DNA from: CAWDBV01 sp963800705
Lineage (GTDB): Bacteria; Actinomycetota; Thermoleophilia; Solirubrobacterales; 70-9
Length of the DNA stretch: 64,000 bases
Assembly: GCA_963800705.1 (NCBI GenBank)
Contig: CAWDBV010000001.1
Coordinates: 62,001 to 126,000 of the forward strand
Direction: 5' to 3'
Positions within the stretch are counted from its first letter, which is position 1, and each line of letters starts with the position of its first letter. Positions 9,049 to 17,762 of the stretch are shown here, piece by piece. The notes under the pieces are model-generated. The model did no database searches. It was not told the DNA's origin and saw nothing but the letters and a program-made list of their open reading frames with translations. Position numbers and translations under genes: made by a program.

Positions 9049-9077
9049 GACGGGGCCGACAGTTCGCCGACCCCGTC
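9049..9077. terminator. candidate bidirectional terminator hairpin between convergent genes
   Basis: GACGGGG at 9049-9055 pairs exactly with CCCCGTC at 9071-9077 around a 15-nt loop. It sits between the stop of the exported protein (9021) and the stop of the convergent gene (9106). There is no long T-run on either side, so termination is inferred from position and pairing only. Confidence 0.45.
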
Positions 9078-9105
9078 TCGCGGTCTCTAGTTTGGCTGGC
9101 GTGTA

Positions 9106-9594
9106 CTAGTTCGGCATGCATACGGCCACAACGGAGACCGGGCCGGCCGCGTTCAGCGAGGCACCCGACCAGCCTGTGGGCGGGGCGGGGGCTGCGGCGG
9201 CTGGGTCGGCTGCCCTGAGCGGGTCGGGCACCTGGGAGAAGGCGCCGCCTGAGATCGCGCGCTCGGAGCTCTCGCACAGGGCGTTCGCAAATCCGGTCCC
9301 GTTCGCGGTACGGGTGACGAATGCCTTCAGCTTGGTGCCTCCGATTGCCCCCGCGGCGATCTTCGGCTCGGTGACCGCGCTCGCGGCGAGCTTGTCGCTG
9401 ACGACGGCGCCCGTTGCGAGCTTGTCGGCCGTGATCGCCCCGTTTGCGATCTTGTTCGTCTTCACGGCCTGGTTCTTGATCTGCTTGGTGCTGATCTTCT
9501 TCGATACCGCGATCGCGGTCGCGCCGCCGGCGAGCGCAAAGAAAAGTGCGAGCGTCGAGGCTACGTTTGCGTAGCTGAGCTCAGGTCGTTTCAT
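9106..9594 (-). CDS. exported protein with NGAIT/ADKLA-type short repeats
   Basis: A 162-residue protein. The N-terminus MKRPELSYANVASTLALFFALAGG is an uncleaved anchor or signal peptide. Residues about 38-80 hold a run of ten-residue repeats (NGAITADKLA, TGAVVSDKLA, ASAVTEPKIA), a pattern also seen in phage tail fibres and expected to form a beta-helical stalk. The rest is a small domain with two Cys (CESS and VCMPN). The function is unknown, probably a surface protein. I use the ATG at 9594 with GGTGGAG upstream rather than the longer open frame to 9642. Confidence 0.68.
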   Translation of the reverse strand: MKRPELSYANVASTLALFFALAGGATAIAVSKKISTKQIKNQAVKTNKIANGAITADKLATGAVVSDKLAASAVTEPKIAAGAIGGTKLKAFVTRTANGTGFANALCESSERAISGGAFSQVPDPLRAADPAAAAPAPPTGWSGASLNAAGPVSVVAVCMPN

Positions 9595-9736
9595 CAACTC
9601 TCCACCTCCAGGGTCGTTGGGTCTTGAAACCCGATCGCGCAACCGTAGTTGCCCTCACCGCGCTTGCGATGACTCGTCCGGATTCCGGTTCAATTCCGCG
9701 TTAGAGATTTCAAGAAGCGGGTAGGACCCCGGCATC

Positions 9737-9961
9737 TTGGAGCCGCGTCGGAACGGGAATAGCCAGCGATGCATCCAGTGCCTTGCGCCGGTGGGCGCTG
9801 ACGGGTACTCGAACTCGGCCGGGCTCAGCCTCTGCTCGGTCTGTTGGGAGTCGGTGGCCGAGTGGCGCCCGCTCTCGGCGAGCGCGCGGTGGATGCCGCC
9901 GACCGGGCCGCGGATGCGGAGCCAGTCGGATGAGAACAGGGCTTCGGCGGGATCGCTCTAG
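9737..9961 (+). CDS. possible small zinc-ribbon protein
   Basis: A 74-codon TTG-started frame in the otherwise empty 9595-9957 gap. It contains CIQC, 15 residues, then CSVC (about residues 12-33), the spacing of a small treble-clef or zinc-ribbon knuckle. The rest has no recognisable motif. Third codon positions are mostly G/C, as in real genes here. Against it: no clear ribosome binding site and a rare start codon. It converges with the gene at 9958-10335, and the two stop codons overlap. I regard it as a candidate only. Confidence 0.3.
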   Translation: MEPRRNGNSQRCIQCLAPVGADGYSNSAGLSLCSVCWESVAEWRPLSASARWMPPTGPRMRSQSDENRASAGSL

Positions 9962-10335
9962 CGGGTGAACATCAGCGCGGGGCCGATCTTGAAGCCGCTG
10001 GCTCCTCGCCACGTCGCCGAGTACTCGCCCTTGGCCTTGGCGGTGAAGTTGCGCGCCAGGTCTACGCGGCCGCTGTAGATCTGACCGTTCTTGGTCAGCA
10101 TGAAGGTCTTGCACTGTCGGGCGCCCTTCGGCGGCTGGACGCACAGCTTGTAGTTGCCGCTGAAGCTGAACGTCCGTAGCTCGAGCGTTATCCGGCCGCC
10201 GTTCTGGGTCGCGTAGGTGCAGACGTCCCCGGACTCGGGGCTGCAGTACATGTCGAGGACCTTGCCGGCGCCCGTCGCCGCGGCGGGGGCCACCAGCAGG
10301 AGCGCCAGGATCCCGGTGAGCATGAGCCGGCGCAT
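9958..10335 (-). CDS. small exported protein, unknown function
   Basis: A 125-residue protein with a clear signal peptide (MRRLMLTGILALLLVAPAAATGAG) and a mature domain of about 100 residues with four Cys (MYCS, DVCTY, KLCVQ, RQCKT). Alternating hydrophobic residues suggest an all-beta fold. No family is recognised. Its ATG overlaps the stop of the VOC protein gene (ATGA arrangement at 10333-10337), so the two are translationally coupled on the minus strand. Confidence 0.65.
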   Translation of the reverse strand: MRRLMLTGILALLLVAPAAATGAGKVLDMYCSPESGDVCTYATQNGGRITLELRTFSFSGNYKLCVQPPKGARQCKTFMLTKNGQIYSGRVDLARNFTAKAKGEYSATWRGASGFKIGPALMFTR

Positions 10336-10709
10336 CAGTCCGCGTCCTCGGCAGGCCTATGGCAGACCGCCTCGACGTTGTGGCCGTCGGGGTCGAGGAC
10401 GAAGGCGCCGTAGTAGTTCGGGTGGTAGATCTCGCGCACCCCAGGGCCGCCGTTGTCGGTGCCGCCGGCCTTCGTGGCCGCCTCGTGGAAGGCATCGACG
10501 GTGGCGCGCTCCTTCGTGTAGAAGGCGAAATGCGCCGGCGCGGTTTCGGCCGCTTCGCGGATCCAGAAGTTCGGCTTGTTATCCCGCTGGAAGCCGATCG
10601 CGTTCTCGAACTGGCCGAAGAACGAATAGCCGAGCGGCTCGAGCGCGGTCTCGTAGAAGGCCTTCGAGCGCTCGAGGTCACTGACGTTCACTCCAAGGTG
10701 GTCGAGCAT
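10335..10709 (-). CDS. VOC family (glyoxalase/bleomycin resistance-like) protein
   Basis: A 124-residue single-unit vicinal-oxygen-chelate protein. It starts MLDHLGVNVSDLERSKAFYE, the usual first beta-alpha-beta unit with the metal-binding His4. It contains AHFAFYTKERATVDAFHEAA in the middle and ends FVLDPDGHNVEAVCH, where the Glu is the usual second-module metal ligand. The family includes lyases, dioxygenases and resistance proteins; the substrate cannot be told. It is divergent from the MBL hydrolase gene (41 bp apart) and coupled to the small exported protein downstream. Confidence 0.88.
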   Translation of the reverse strand: MLDHLGVNVSDLERSKAFYETALEPLGYSFFGQFENAIGFQRDNKPNFWIREAAETAPAHFAFYTKERATVDAFHEAATKAGGTDNGGPGVREIYHPNYYGAFVLDPDGHNVEAVCHRPAEDAD

Positions 10710-10750
10710 GCGTGCTGTCTACCACAGGGGATGCGATCCTCTCCGGCTCG

Positions 10751-11584
10751 ATGCGGCTGATCGACGTCAAGCACCTCGGCACCGAGAAGGTGATCGGCTG
10801 CTGGGAGCTCGACGGGTTCCTGGTCGACCCCGGGCCCGAGGAGTCCTGCGCGAACCTGGTCGAGGCGCTCGGGGGCGAGCAGCCGCGCGGGCTGCTGCTC
10901 ACCCACATCCACCTCGACCACGCGGGGGCGACCGGGGCGCTTGTGAAGCGCTGGCCCGAGCTTCCCGTGTACGTGCACGAGCGCGGCGCCCCGCACCTGA
11001 TCGACCCTTCGAAGCTGCTCGCCAGCGCGACGAAGCTCTACGGCGATGACATGGAGCGGCTCTGGGGCGAGGTGCTGCCGGTCCCCGAGCGGAACGTGAC
11101 CGCGCTTGCGGGCGGGGAGGAGGTCGAGGGGTTCCGTGTCGCCTACACGCCCGGCCACGCCTCCCACCACGTCTCCTACTTCCACGCCGACAGCGGCCGC
11201 GCCTTCGTCGGCGACATGGCCGGCTGCCAGGTGCCGCCGTCGGATTTCCTCCTGCCGCCTACGCCGCCGCCCGACATCGACATCGAGGCCTGGGAGCGCT
11301 CGATCGACGCGATCCTCGAGTGGTCGCCCCAGAGCCTCGGCATCACCCACTTCGGCGCGATCGACGATCCAGCCGCCCACATGGCGCGGATGCGCGAGCG
11401 GCTTCGCGAGCAGGCCGAGCTGGCCCGCGAGCTCGAGGCCGAGGCGTTCGAGACGCGGGTCCGCGACGAGATGCGGGCCTCATGCGAGGACGAGCAGACC
11501 TTCAGGTCGTTCGAGCAGGCGGCGCCGCCCGAGACCCACTGGCCCGGGCTGCACCGCTACTGGTCAAAGCGCGCCCAAGGCTGA
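10751..11584 (+). CDS. MBL-fold metallo-hydrolase
   Basis: A 277-residue metallo-beta-lactamase-fold protein. The metal-binding signature THIHLDHAG lies near residue 57. Later ligands are the His in YTPGHASHH, the Asp in FVGDMAG and the His in GITHFGA. A C-terminal helical segment of about 70 residues rich in Glu and Arg follows. It is probably a two-metal hydrolase of the glyoxalase II/SoxH-like type; the substrate is unknown. The ATG at 10751 is chosen because MRLIDVKHLG opens the first beta strand; a GTG at 10712 would add 13 residues overlapping the divergent promoter region. Confidence 0.88.
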   Translation: MRLIDVKHLGTEKVIGCWELDGFLVDPGPEESCANLVEALGGEQPRGLLLTHIHLDHAGATGALVKRWPELPVYVHERGAPHLIDPSKLLASATKLYGDDMERLWGEVLPVPERNVTALAGGEEVEGFRVAYTPGHASHHVSYFHADSGRAFVGDMAGCQVPPSDFLLPPTPPPDIDIEAWERSIDAILEWSPQSLGITHFGAIDDPAAHMARMRERLREQAELARELEAEAFETRVRDEMRASCEDEQTFRSFEQAAPPETHWPGLHRYWSKRAQG

Positions 11585-11661
11585 TCTGTCAGGACCGCCC
11601 CCTGCGCGGCGACCCCATCCCTGCCCCAAGTTGTAAATTGCTTAAGGAGGAGGAGTACCCC

Positions 11662-12162
11662 ATGTCGATCAGACCCGTTGCGTTGATCTCGATCGTTGCC
11701 CTCGCGCTCGTGGCCGCGCCTGTCGCGCAGGCAGATGAGCGCCGCGAGGCGCATTCGCTCGCCGAGGTGGCGAAGAAGAAGTGCAAAGGGAAAAAGAAGA
11801 AGAAGTGCAAGCGTAAGCAGGCGACCTCGTCGCTGCCGACCATCCCGATCCCGGTGGTGCCGGCGCCGGCGCCGGTGGCGCAGCCGCTACCGCTGACCCA
11901 GGCCGAAGCCGAGAACGCCGCCCTCGACGCCGCCTACTACGAGTACCTGATCGATCCCTACGCCGACGGCTGGGGCATCGACGGCTGCATACAGGTGACG
12001 ACCTACCGCTGGGACTGCCTGGCCTGGAACCACGAGGACTACCCGCCCCCGCCCCCGGACGGTCCGTACTGGTGCGACTGGATCGAGACCGTCGTTCGCA
12101 CCGGGATCAACGGCGTCGACTCGTACCGCAACTCCGACTTCGACTGCTACCCCGACACGTGA
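11662..12162 (+). CDS. exported protein with Lys/Cys cluster and acidic aromatic C-terminal domain
   Basis: A 166-residue protein with a signal peptide (1-23, ending VAQA). Then comes the cluster KKKCKGKKKKKCKRK at about 37-51, a Pro/Val linker, and an acidic, Trp/Tyr/Cys-rich domain (YYEYLIDPYADGWGIDGC, DWIETVV). Unlike other proteins here, the Cys/Lys cluster sits near the N-terminus instead of at the end. The start is supported by a very strong Shine-Dalgarno (AAGGAGGAGGAG) upstream of 11662. I do not recognise the C-terminal domain. Confidence 0.7.
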   Translation: MSIRPVALISIVALALVAAPVAQADERREAHSLAEVAKKKCKGKKKKKCKRKQATSSLPTIPIPVVPAPAPVAQPLPLTQAEAENAALDAAYYEYLIDPYADGWGIDGCIQVTTYRWDCLAWNHEDYPPPPPDGPYWCDWIETVVRTGINGVDSYRNSDFDCYPDT

Positions 12163-12223
12163 GCGGCGCAACGCCGCCCGGGACCACCCACTGGCCCGGG
12201 CTGCGCCGCCGCTGGGGAAAGGG

Positions 12224-13165
12224 CTAGGGCGCCGGGCTCAGCTGCTGAGGGGGGCCGGCGGGCGACTGTTCGATCGCCTTGGCTGCCTGGCGCTCGGGGC
12301 TGATCCGGACGACGTCCCAGACGAGGCCGAGGCGCTCGAGCGCCAGGATCACGAGGCCGCCGGGGTCAATCTCGCGGCGGCGCAAGCCGTGAAAGGCGGA
12401 GGTGGGGAAGGCGTGGTGGTTGTGGTGCCAGGCCTCGCCGAATGTGGCGACCGCGAGCCAGGAGACGTTGCCCGACTGCTCGTTGGTCTCGAAACGCCTG
12501 CGGCCGAAGTAGTGGCAGATCGAGTTGATCGAGAAGGTGAGGTGGTGGCAGATGAAGATCCGCACCAGGCCGCCCCAGAGCAGGCCGAGCAGGGCGCCCT
12601 CCAGGGTCCCCGTGATCGCGTAGCCGAGGCCGAAGGGGAGCACCAACGTAGCGAGCAGAAACAGGCCTTCGCGGCGGTCGAGCGCGCGAAGGCCGGGGTC
12701 GTCCATCAGATCGGGGGCGAAGCGCTCCCGGTCCGAGCGGCCCGCGGTGCTGAACAGCCAGCCCATGTGAGCGTGCCAGAGGCCCTTGAGCGCGCCGATC
12801 GCGCCATCGCCATACCCATGTGGTGAGTGCGGGTCGCCCTCGTCGTCGGCGAAGGTGTGGTGCTGGCGATGGTCGGCGGCCCACTTGATCACCGAGCCCT
12901 CGACCGCCAGCGAGCCGAACACGGCCAGGGTGTAGCGGACGACGGGGCCGCTCTCGAAGGCCCGATGGGTGAAGAGGCGGTGGTAGCCGACCGTGATCCC
13001 GATCATCGTGATCGCGTAGAAGCCGAACAGCAGGGCCAGCTCCATCGGGCCGACATAGCGGTTCCACAGCAGGACGATCGCGACGATGAGGCCGGCAAAC
13101 GGCAGGCCCATACCGATCACGGTGATCGCCTTGTGCGCGGCGTTCGGTTGGTGCAGCGACTGCAT
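12224..13165 (-). CDS. acyl-CoA/fatty acid delta-9-type desaturase
   Basis: A 313-residue integral membrane di-iron desaturase. Histidine boxes are HRLFTH (62-67), HRQHH (near 99) and HNHHAFP (near 246), the order and spacing of stearoyl-CoA desaturases. About four hydrophobic spans are visible (14-35, 41-58, and around 165-200). It would introduce a double bond into saturated acyl chains and so adjust membrane fluidity; electrons must come from a partner not encoded nearby. A Shine-Dalgarno GGAGGT lies 8-13 nt upstream of the ATG. Confidence 0.93.
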   Translation of the reverse strand: MQSLHQPNAAHKAITVIGMGLPFAGLIVAIVLLWNRYVGPMELALLFGFYAITMIGITVGYHRLFTHRAFESGPVVRYTLAVFGSLAVEGSVIKWAADHRQHHTFADDEGDPHSPHGYGDGAIGALKGLWHAHMGWLFSTAGRSDRERFAPDLMDDPGLRALDRREGLFLLATLVLPFGLGYAITGTLEGALLGLLWGGLVRIFICHHLTFSINSICHYFGRRRFETNEQSGNVSWLAVATFGEAWHHNHHAFPTSAFHGLRRREIDPGGLVILALERLGLVWDVVRISPERQAAKAIEQSPAGPPQQLSPAP

Positions 13166-13331
13166 CGTCCGTGACCTCCGTGGGTCGCCAGTTGGGGGAC
13201 TCAGGAAGTCAGGCGGCGTTGCTCAGTCAGCGATTTTCGCGGCGAACCGAACCTCGGGGCGAATGCCCTCCTGGACCCAAGGTACTCCGTCGCCGAGACG
13301 GTTGCAAGCGGTGAGCGACGAAGCTTGTCGA

Positions 13332-13763
13332 TCAGTCCGCGGAGGGACCGGCCACGGACTCGCCGGCGGCGCGGGCTTCAGCCTCCTCGACCAGGTCGGT
13401 CGGGCTGAGCACGAACACCTCGCAGATCATGTCGGGGTCCTGCTGGTTTCCGCTCATGAACCCGATCACGGGGCGCCCGGTGGCGGCCTGGACCACCGCC
13501 TCGAAACGCTGGCGCATCACCTCCTGGAACGCAAGCCGCTGCTCGATCACCGCGTTACTGCGGCCGCCGTCGAAGAGCGTCTTCTCGACCCGTGTGAATC
13601 CGCCGCGCAGCACACACACGACGAGGTCGTCGTAGTAATAGGTCTTGGTCTGCGTCGGGCCGACGCCGTAGTACTCCTTGAGCAGAGCGACCAAGCCATC
13701 GGAGATCGCTGTCAGTACTTCGCCGTGCTCTTTGCTGGGCTGCTGGTCGTCTGCTTTGGGCAT
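13332..13763 (-). CDS. DUF2294 (MpsC-like) domain protein
   Basis: A 143-residue cytosolic protein. The core GVGPTQTKTYYYDDLVVCVL...GFTRVEKTLFDGGRSNAV...GRPVIGFMSGNQQDPDMICEVFVL matches the DUF2294 family, named for the MpsC subunit of a sodium-translocating membrane-potential system in staphylococci. In actinobacteria the role is unproven, and no mpsA/mpsB neighbour is present. The ATG at 13763 with AGAGG upstream is preferred to a TTG at 13790. Confidence 0.8.
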   Translation of the reverse strand: MPKADDQQPSKEHGEVLTAISDGLVALLKEYYGVGPTQTKTYYYDDLVVCVLRGGFTRVEKTLFDGGRSNAVIEQRLAFQEVMRQRFEAVVQAATGRPVIGFMSGNQQDPDMICEVFVLSPTDLVEEAEARAAGESVAGPSAD

Positions 13764-13820
13764 CTCAACTGCCTCTGTTGAGTGCCGCAAATCCTATTGA
13801 CCCGAGCCGCCGAAAGTCAG

Positions 13821-14558
13821 CTAGGCCGGCAGCGCAAGGGCTGCCTTGCGGCACTTCTTGCGCTTTTTCTTCGAGCGCTTCTTCTTGCAGGCCGCGAGCG
13901 CGGTGTTGCGCTGGCCGGTCGGGCCGGCGGCCGCGGTGGTGGGAATCGTCGCCGCGGCCGGCACCAGCGGCGCCGGGTTCACCGTCGTCTGGCTGAAGTC
14001 GCGCCTGGTGTCCACGCCGCCGCTGAAAAAGGCTTGGGCGTGAAAAACGGTCTGCAGGCCGGGGGTCGGGAGGTGGGCATCGACTGCCGGTAGCCGCAAC
14101 GCCGTCCCCGCGAAGGTGATCGAGCAGCTCGCGCCGGATCCGAGGCCTACGACCGCATTCGGGCCCATGAGCAAAAAGGTGCCGGGTGTGAAGTTCTGGC
14201 TGATGGTCCAGGTTCCGGTGCAGGCTTCGCCTGGCGTAATCGTCCCCTCACCGTCTCCCACGCCGACGGGGCCGAAGCCGAAACCGGGATCGAGGTCGGT
14301 CAGGCCGTCGCAGTCTTGCCCGAAGGACGTGCACCCGGCGTAGAGCTCGATCCCCGACACGTCGGTGGCGTCGCCGACGCCGGCGTCGGTTTCCTGGACC
14401 ACGATCCGCGTCGACGCCGGGACTCCGACCGTGTAGGTCGGCGACGGAAGGACCGTGATGGCGCCCTGGACCGCCCCGGCCGGTGCCGCCGTGGCGGCCA
14501 ACACCGCGCACGCCAAGAGCCCTGCGACTCCGAAACCCCGGACCTTCCCCTTCTTCAT
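13821..14558 (-). CDS. exported protein with basic Cys-containing C-terminal tail
   Basis: A 245-residue protein with a signal peptide (about 8-30, GLLACAVLAATAAPAGA) and a beta-rich mature domain with Cys pairs (CTSFGQDC, EACTG, ASCSITF). Then come an Ala/Pro linker and the tail AACKKKRSKKKRKKCRKAALALPA-type, close to the tail of the product at 3014-4812. The domain is not recognised. The ATG at 14558 follows GGGAGG at a good distance. It lies downstream of the RTX-type beta-helix gene on the same strand, 37 bp away, and probably belongs to the same unit. Confidence 0.7.
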   Translation of the reverse strand: MKKGKVRGFGVAGLLACAVLAATAAPAGAVQGAITVLPSPTYTVGVPASTRIVVQETDAGVGDATDVSGIELYAGCTSFGQDCDGLTDLDPGFGFGPVGVGDGEGTITPGEACTGTWTISQNFTPGTFLLMGPNAVVGLGSGASCSITFAGTALRLPAVDAHLPTPGLQTVFHAQAFFSGGVDTRRDFSQTTVNPAPLVPAAATIPTTAAAGPTGQRNTALAACKKKRSKKKRKKCRKAALALPA

Positions 14559-14595
14559 CCGGCCTCCCAACTCGTAGACACGGGGGAGTCCATCG

Positions 14596-17500
14596 CTACT
14601 TCTTTTTCTTCTTCACGCACTTCTTCTTGCCCTTGACCGTCTTCGGCTTCGAGCCCTTCTTGCACTTGACGGGTACGGGCTGAGACTGGCCCGGGGTCGC
14701 CGGCGGATTCGAGGCCGCCGGGGGATTCGGGGTCGCCGGCGGATTCGGGGTCGGCGGGAGGACGAAGAAGTCGAGGATGTCGGGAGCGGCGCAGTCGGGA
14801 TCGAGCAGATCGACTCCCGCCTGGTCGGCCTGAACCGTGTCGACATCTCCGGGGTTGTCGGCGCCGCACGATGCGGTGTCGCTGACCCCGTCACGGAGGA
14901 AGAGGCTGTCGGGGCCGATCCCGGCCACCACCAGATCCGACCCGCCGTTGCCGGTGAGCGTGTCGCCGAGGTTGCCGCCGATGAGCTGGTTGCCCTCGTT
15001 GTTCCCGGTCAGCGTGTTCGCAGCGGAAATCGACCCCGTCAGGTCCTGGATATCGACCAGCGTGTCCTGGGTGGTGGCCTGCCCCCCGGTGGCGATGCCG
15101 GTCAGCAGGTTGGCGTTAACGCCGGGGGCGAGGTTGTTGAACCTGGCCAGGTCGTCATCAGCACCGCCGTCGAGCAGATCGTCGCCCCCCCGCCCGTCGA
15201 GGTTGTCCTCGCCGCCACCTCCAAGGAGCTGGTTAACACCGCTGTCACCCGTGAGGACGTCGTTCTGGGAGCTGCCGCTCAGGTTCTGGATGTCGGCCAG
15301 GGTGTCGTTTCCCTGCCCGATCGAACCGGTAGTCGAGGCATTCACCCCGGTTGCGAGGCTGAAGAGAGCCGTGTTCGTTCCCAGATCACCGTCGAGGGCG
15401 TCGTCATCGCCCTTGCCGTCGAGGACGTCGTTCCCCTGGCCGCCGCTGATCGTGTTCTGGCCGCCGTCGCCGATCAGCTGGTCGCCGCCGTCCGAGCCCT
15501 GGATGTCCTCGAACTGCGACAGCAGGTCGCTGCCGACGAACCCGCTCGGGCCCGATGCGGTCCCCGCGTCCAGGTTCACGATCGCCTGGGCATTGAGCGG
15601 AAGGTCGGCGTAGGAGACGCTGTCGAGATCGCCGCCGCCGTAGAGCGTGTCGTTGGCCGCGTCGCCCGCGCCCCCGAGGATCTGGTCGAAGCCGTCGCCG
15701 CCGCAGATCACGTCGGCGCCTCCGAGCCCATTTATGTCGTCGTTGCCACCGAAACCGGCGATCACGTCAGCGCCTCCGGTCCCGGCGATGGTCTCACCGC
15801 CGCTGGTTCCCCAAATCGTCGCTCCGAGCCCCTCGCAGGGGAGCAGCTCATAAGCGCCCGGCTCGCAGTTGCTGGTCAGGTCCCCATCGCTGTCAAAGGG
15901 CCGCGGCGCCACACGTTGGTCGACAACCAGGTCCGTTGCGCCATCGAGGTTGTTGCACTCGGTGCTGGCCGGGACACCGTCGATCAGCACCGGCGGCCCG
16001 GTGAGCGCCATCGTCTGGGTGGGGCCGCCATTGTCGGCGAGCGGGCCCACGACCGCCGGAATGCCCTCGAAATCGTTGTCGTCGCCCGCCCCGATGCAGC
16101 TCGTGCCCACGTCAACGTTGTAGCTGTTGGTGGTCAGGATCGGCGAGCAGGCGCCCAGGCCATCCCGGATCAAGGTGCCGCGGAGCGTGTAGTCGGTGGC
16201 GCTGGGAACGTGGAGAGCGGGCGCGGTGCCGGCGACGTTGGCGACGATCGTCGACTGCACGATCAGCAGCGTGTCGGTTGCATCCGTCTCGATCGAGATC
16301 GCGCCGCCCGTACCGCCGCTGGCGCTATTGTCGGCCAGGGTCGAATTGAGGATTAGGGTCGGTCCGGTCTGTCCCTCGGCGTTGAGGCCGGCGCCCTCCT
16401 GACCGGCCCCGCCGATGAGCGCGTTCGCGGTCACTGTGCTGGAGAGCAGGTCGAGGGTGCCGGTGCCGGCGAAGTAGATGCCGGCGCCGCGCGGATTGTC
16501 TCCGGTCTCGAGGGTCGAGTTGACCTGATTGCCGGAGATCGTCGAATCCGTAATCGTCGGCGACGCCCCCGAACCGCCGACGTTGATCCCCCCGCCGCTC
16601 TGCACCTGCACGGTCGCGTTGTCCTCGACGGTTGCGATGTTGCCGTTGATCTCGCTCCCGCTGATCGTCAGGCCGGGAGCCACCGAGGTGAGGGAGTCGA
16701 TGCCGGCACCTTGGATGGAGTTCGCGGCAACGGTGTTCTGCGCCACGGTCGCCCCCGTTATCACGAGCTGCCCGTTGAGCCACGAGATCCCTCCCCCCTC
16801 CGCGCTCGTCCCAGCCCCCTCCCCCACCTGATTGCCGACGATCGTAGCCCCGATGACGTTCATGTCAGTGCCCGGGGCCGCGGCCTCCCGGCGGATTCCG
16901 CCACCGTCGCCGACCGCGTCGTTTCCCGAGACCGAGGTGCCGGGGTTGAGGTTGATATCGCTGTCGCCGGCTGAGACGCGTATGCCGCCACCGGAGCCCC
17001 CGGCGACGTTGTCGTCGATTTGGCTGTCGCCGCTGAGGGTCAGGGGGGAGGTGTTGAGATTGATCCCTCCACCGCTGCCCGACGAAGTGTTGAAGTCGAC
17101 GGTGGACCCGTTCATGATCACCGTCCCGCCTGTGTTCGAGATCCCCCCGCCGACGTTGCCGCCCGTGGTGGAATTGAGGGTCACATGCGAGTCATTCAGC
17201 GTCAAAGCCCCGAGTGAAGAGATCCCGCCGCCGAGGCCCGCGACATTCCCGTCGGTCACGGTGAGGTCATTGAGGGTCAGCGAACCGCCGGCGGTGTTCA
17301 CATGCAGGGCACGATCGAGGGTGGTGGCGCCATTCGCGTCGATCGTCTCCGCAGGGCTGCCGGCGACACCACTGATCGCAAGGTTTCCGACGGGGGCGCT
17401 GACGTTGAGGTCGAGATCGCCGCTCACGTTGGCGTCGTCACCTGCGGCGCCGACGAGCGACTGGGTGACCCCGGAAGGAAGCTCGATTGTGTCCGTGGCC

Positions 17501-17721
17501 TCGCCGAAGGAACCAGTAACCATGCATGCGGTCTCATTGCCTACGGCCGTGTTGTCATTGTGAATCTCGACCGCGTTGCGCAGCGAGCAGGAGAGGTCGT
17601 TGGCGGCCTCATCCACTCCCGTGAGGTTCAGGTTCGTGATCGTCACCGCACTCGCCGGCGCGGCAGAAGCGAGCAGCGCAAAGGTCCCCAGGATTCCGAC
17701 TATTCGAAGTCTCGCGTTCAC
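14596..17721 (-). CDS. large exported CSLREA parallel beta-helix protein with RTX-type calcium-binding repeats
   Basis: A 1041-residue protein with a signal peptide (1-25, ASAAPASA), the motif LSCSLRNAV near 43, and about 500 residues of short coil repeats (NSTVDFNTSSGSGGGI type) forming a right-handed beta-helix. From about 640 follow RTX-like nonapeptides (GGADVIAGFGGNDDI, GGDGFDQILGGAGD, DGRGGDDLLDGGADDD), which bind calcium. A Pro-rich linker (PPATPNPPA) and a basic tail with two Cys (KCKKGSKPKTVKGKKKC) end the protein. It is expected outside the cell or on the wall as an adhesin or matrix protein that folds on export into calcium. The start is GTG at 17721 with GGGGAA just upstream. Confidence 0.85.
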   Translation of the reverse strand: MNARLRIVGILGTFALLASAAPASAVTITNLNLTGVDEAANDLSCSLRNAVEIHNDNTAVGNETACMVTGSFGEATDTIELPSGVTQSLVGAAGDDANVSGDLDLNVSAPVGNLAISGVAGSPAETIDANGATTLDRALHVNTAGGSLTLNDLTVTDGNVAGLGGGISSLGALTLNDSHVTLNSTTGGNVGGGISNTGGTVIMNGSTVDFNTSSGSGGGINLNTSPLTLSGDSQIDDNVAGGSGGGIRVSAGDSDINLNPGTSVSGNDAVGDGGGIRREAAAPGTDMNVIGATIVGNQVGEGAGTSAEGGGISWLNGQLVITGATVAQNTVAANSIQGAGIDSLTSVAPGLTISGSEINGNIATVEDNATVQVQSGGGINVGGSGASPTITDSTISGNQVNSTLETGDNPRGAGIYFAGTGTLDLLSSTVTANALIGGAGQEGAGLNAEGQTGPTLILNSTLADNSASGGTGGAISIETDATDTLLIVQSTIVANVAGTAPALHVPSATDYTLRGTLIRDGLGACSPILTTNSYNVDVGTSCIGAGDDNDFEGIPAVVGPLADNGGPTQTMALTGPPVLIDGVPASTECNNLDGATDLVVDQRVAPRPFDSDGDLTSNCEPGAYELLPCEGLGATIWGTSGGETIAGTGGADVIAGFGGNDDINGLGGADVICGGDGFDQILGGAGDAANDTLYGGGDLDSVSYADLPLNAQAIVNLDAGTASGPSGFVGSDLLSQFEDIQGSDGGDQLIGDGGQNTISGGQGNDVLDGKGDDDALDGDLGTNTALFSLATGVNASTTGSIGQGNDTLADIQNLSGSSQNDVLTGDSGVNQLLGGGGEDNLDGRGGDDLLDGGADDDLARFNNLAPGVNANLLTGIATGGQATTQDTLVDIQDLTGSISAANTLTGNNEGNQLIGGNLGDTLTGNGGSDLVVAGIGPDSLFLRDGVSDTASCGADNPGDVDTVQADQAGVDLLDPDCAAPDILDFFVLPPTPNPPATPNPPAASNPPATPGQSQPVPVKCKKGSKPKTVKGKKKCVKKKKK

Positions 17722-17762
17722 AGTTCCCCATTCCCAGTAGCCCTGCGTTGGGGGACAGCGTA

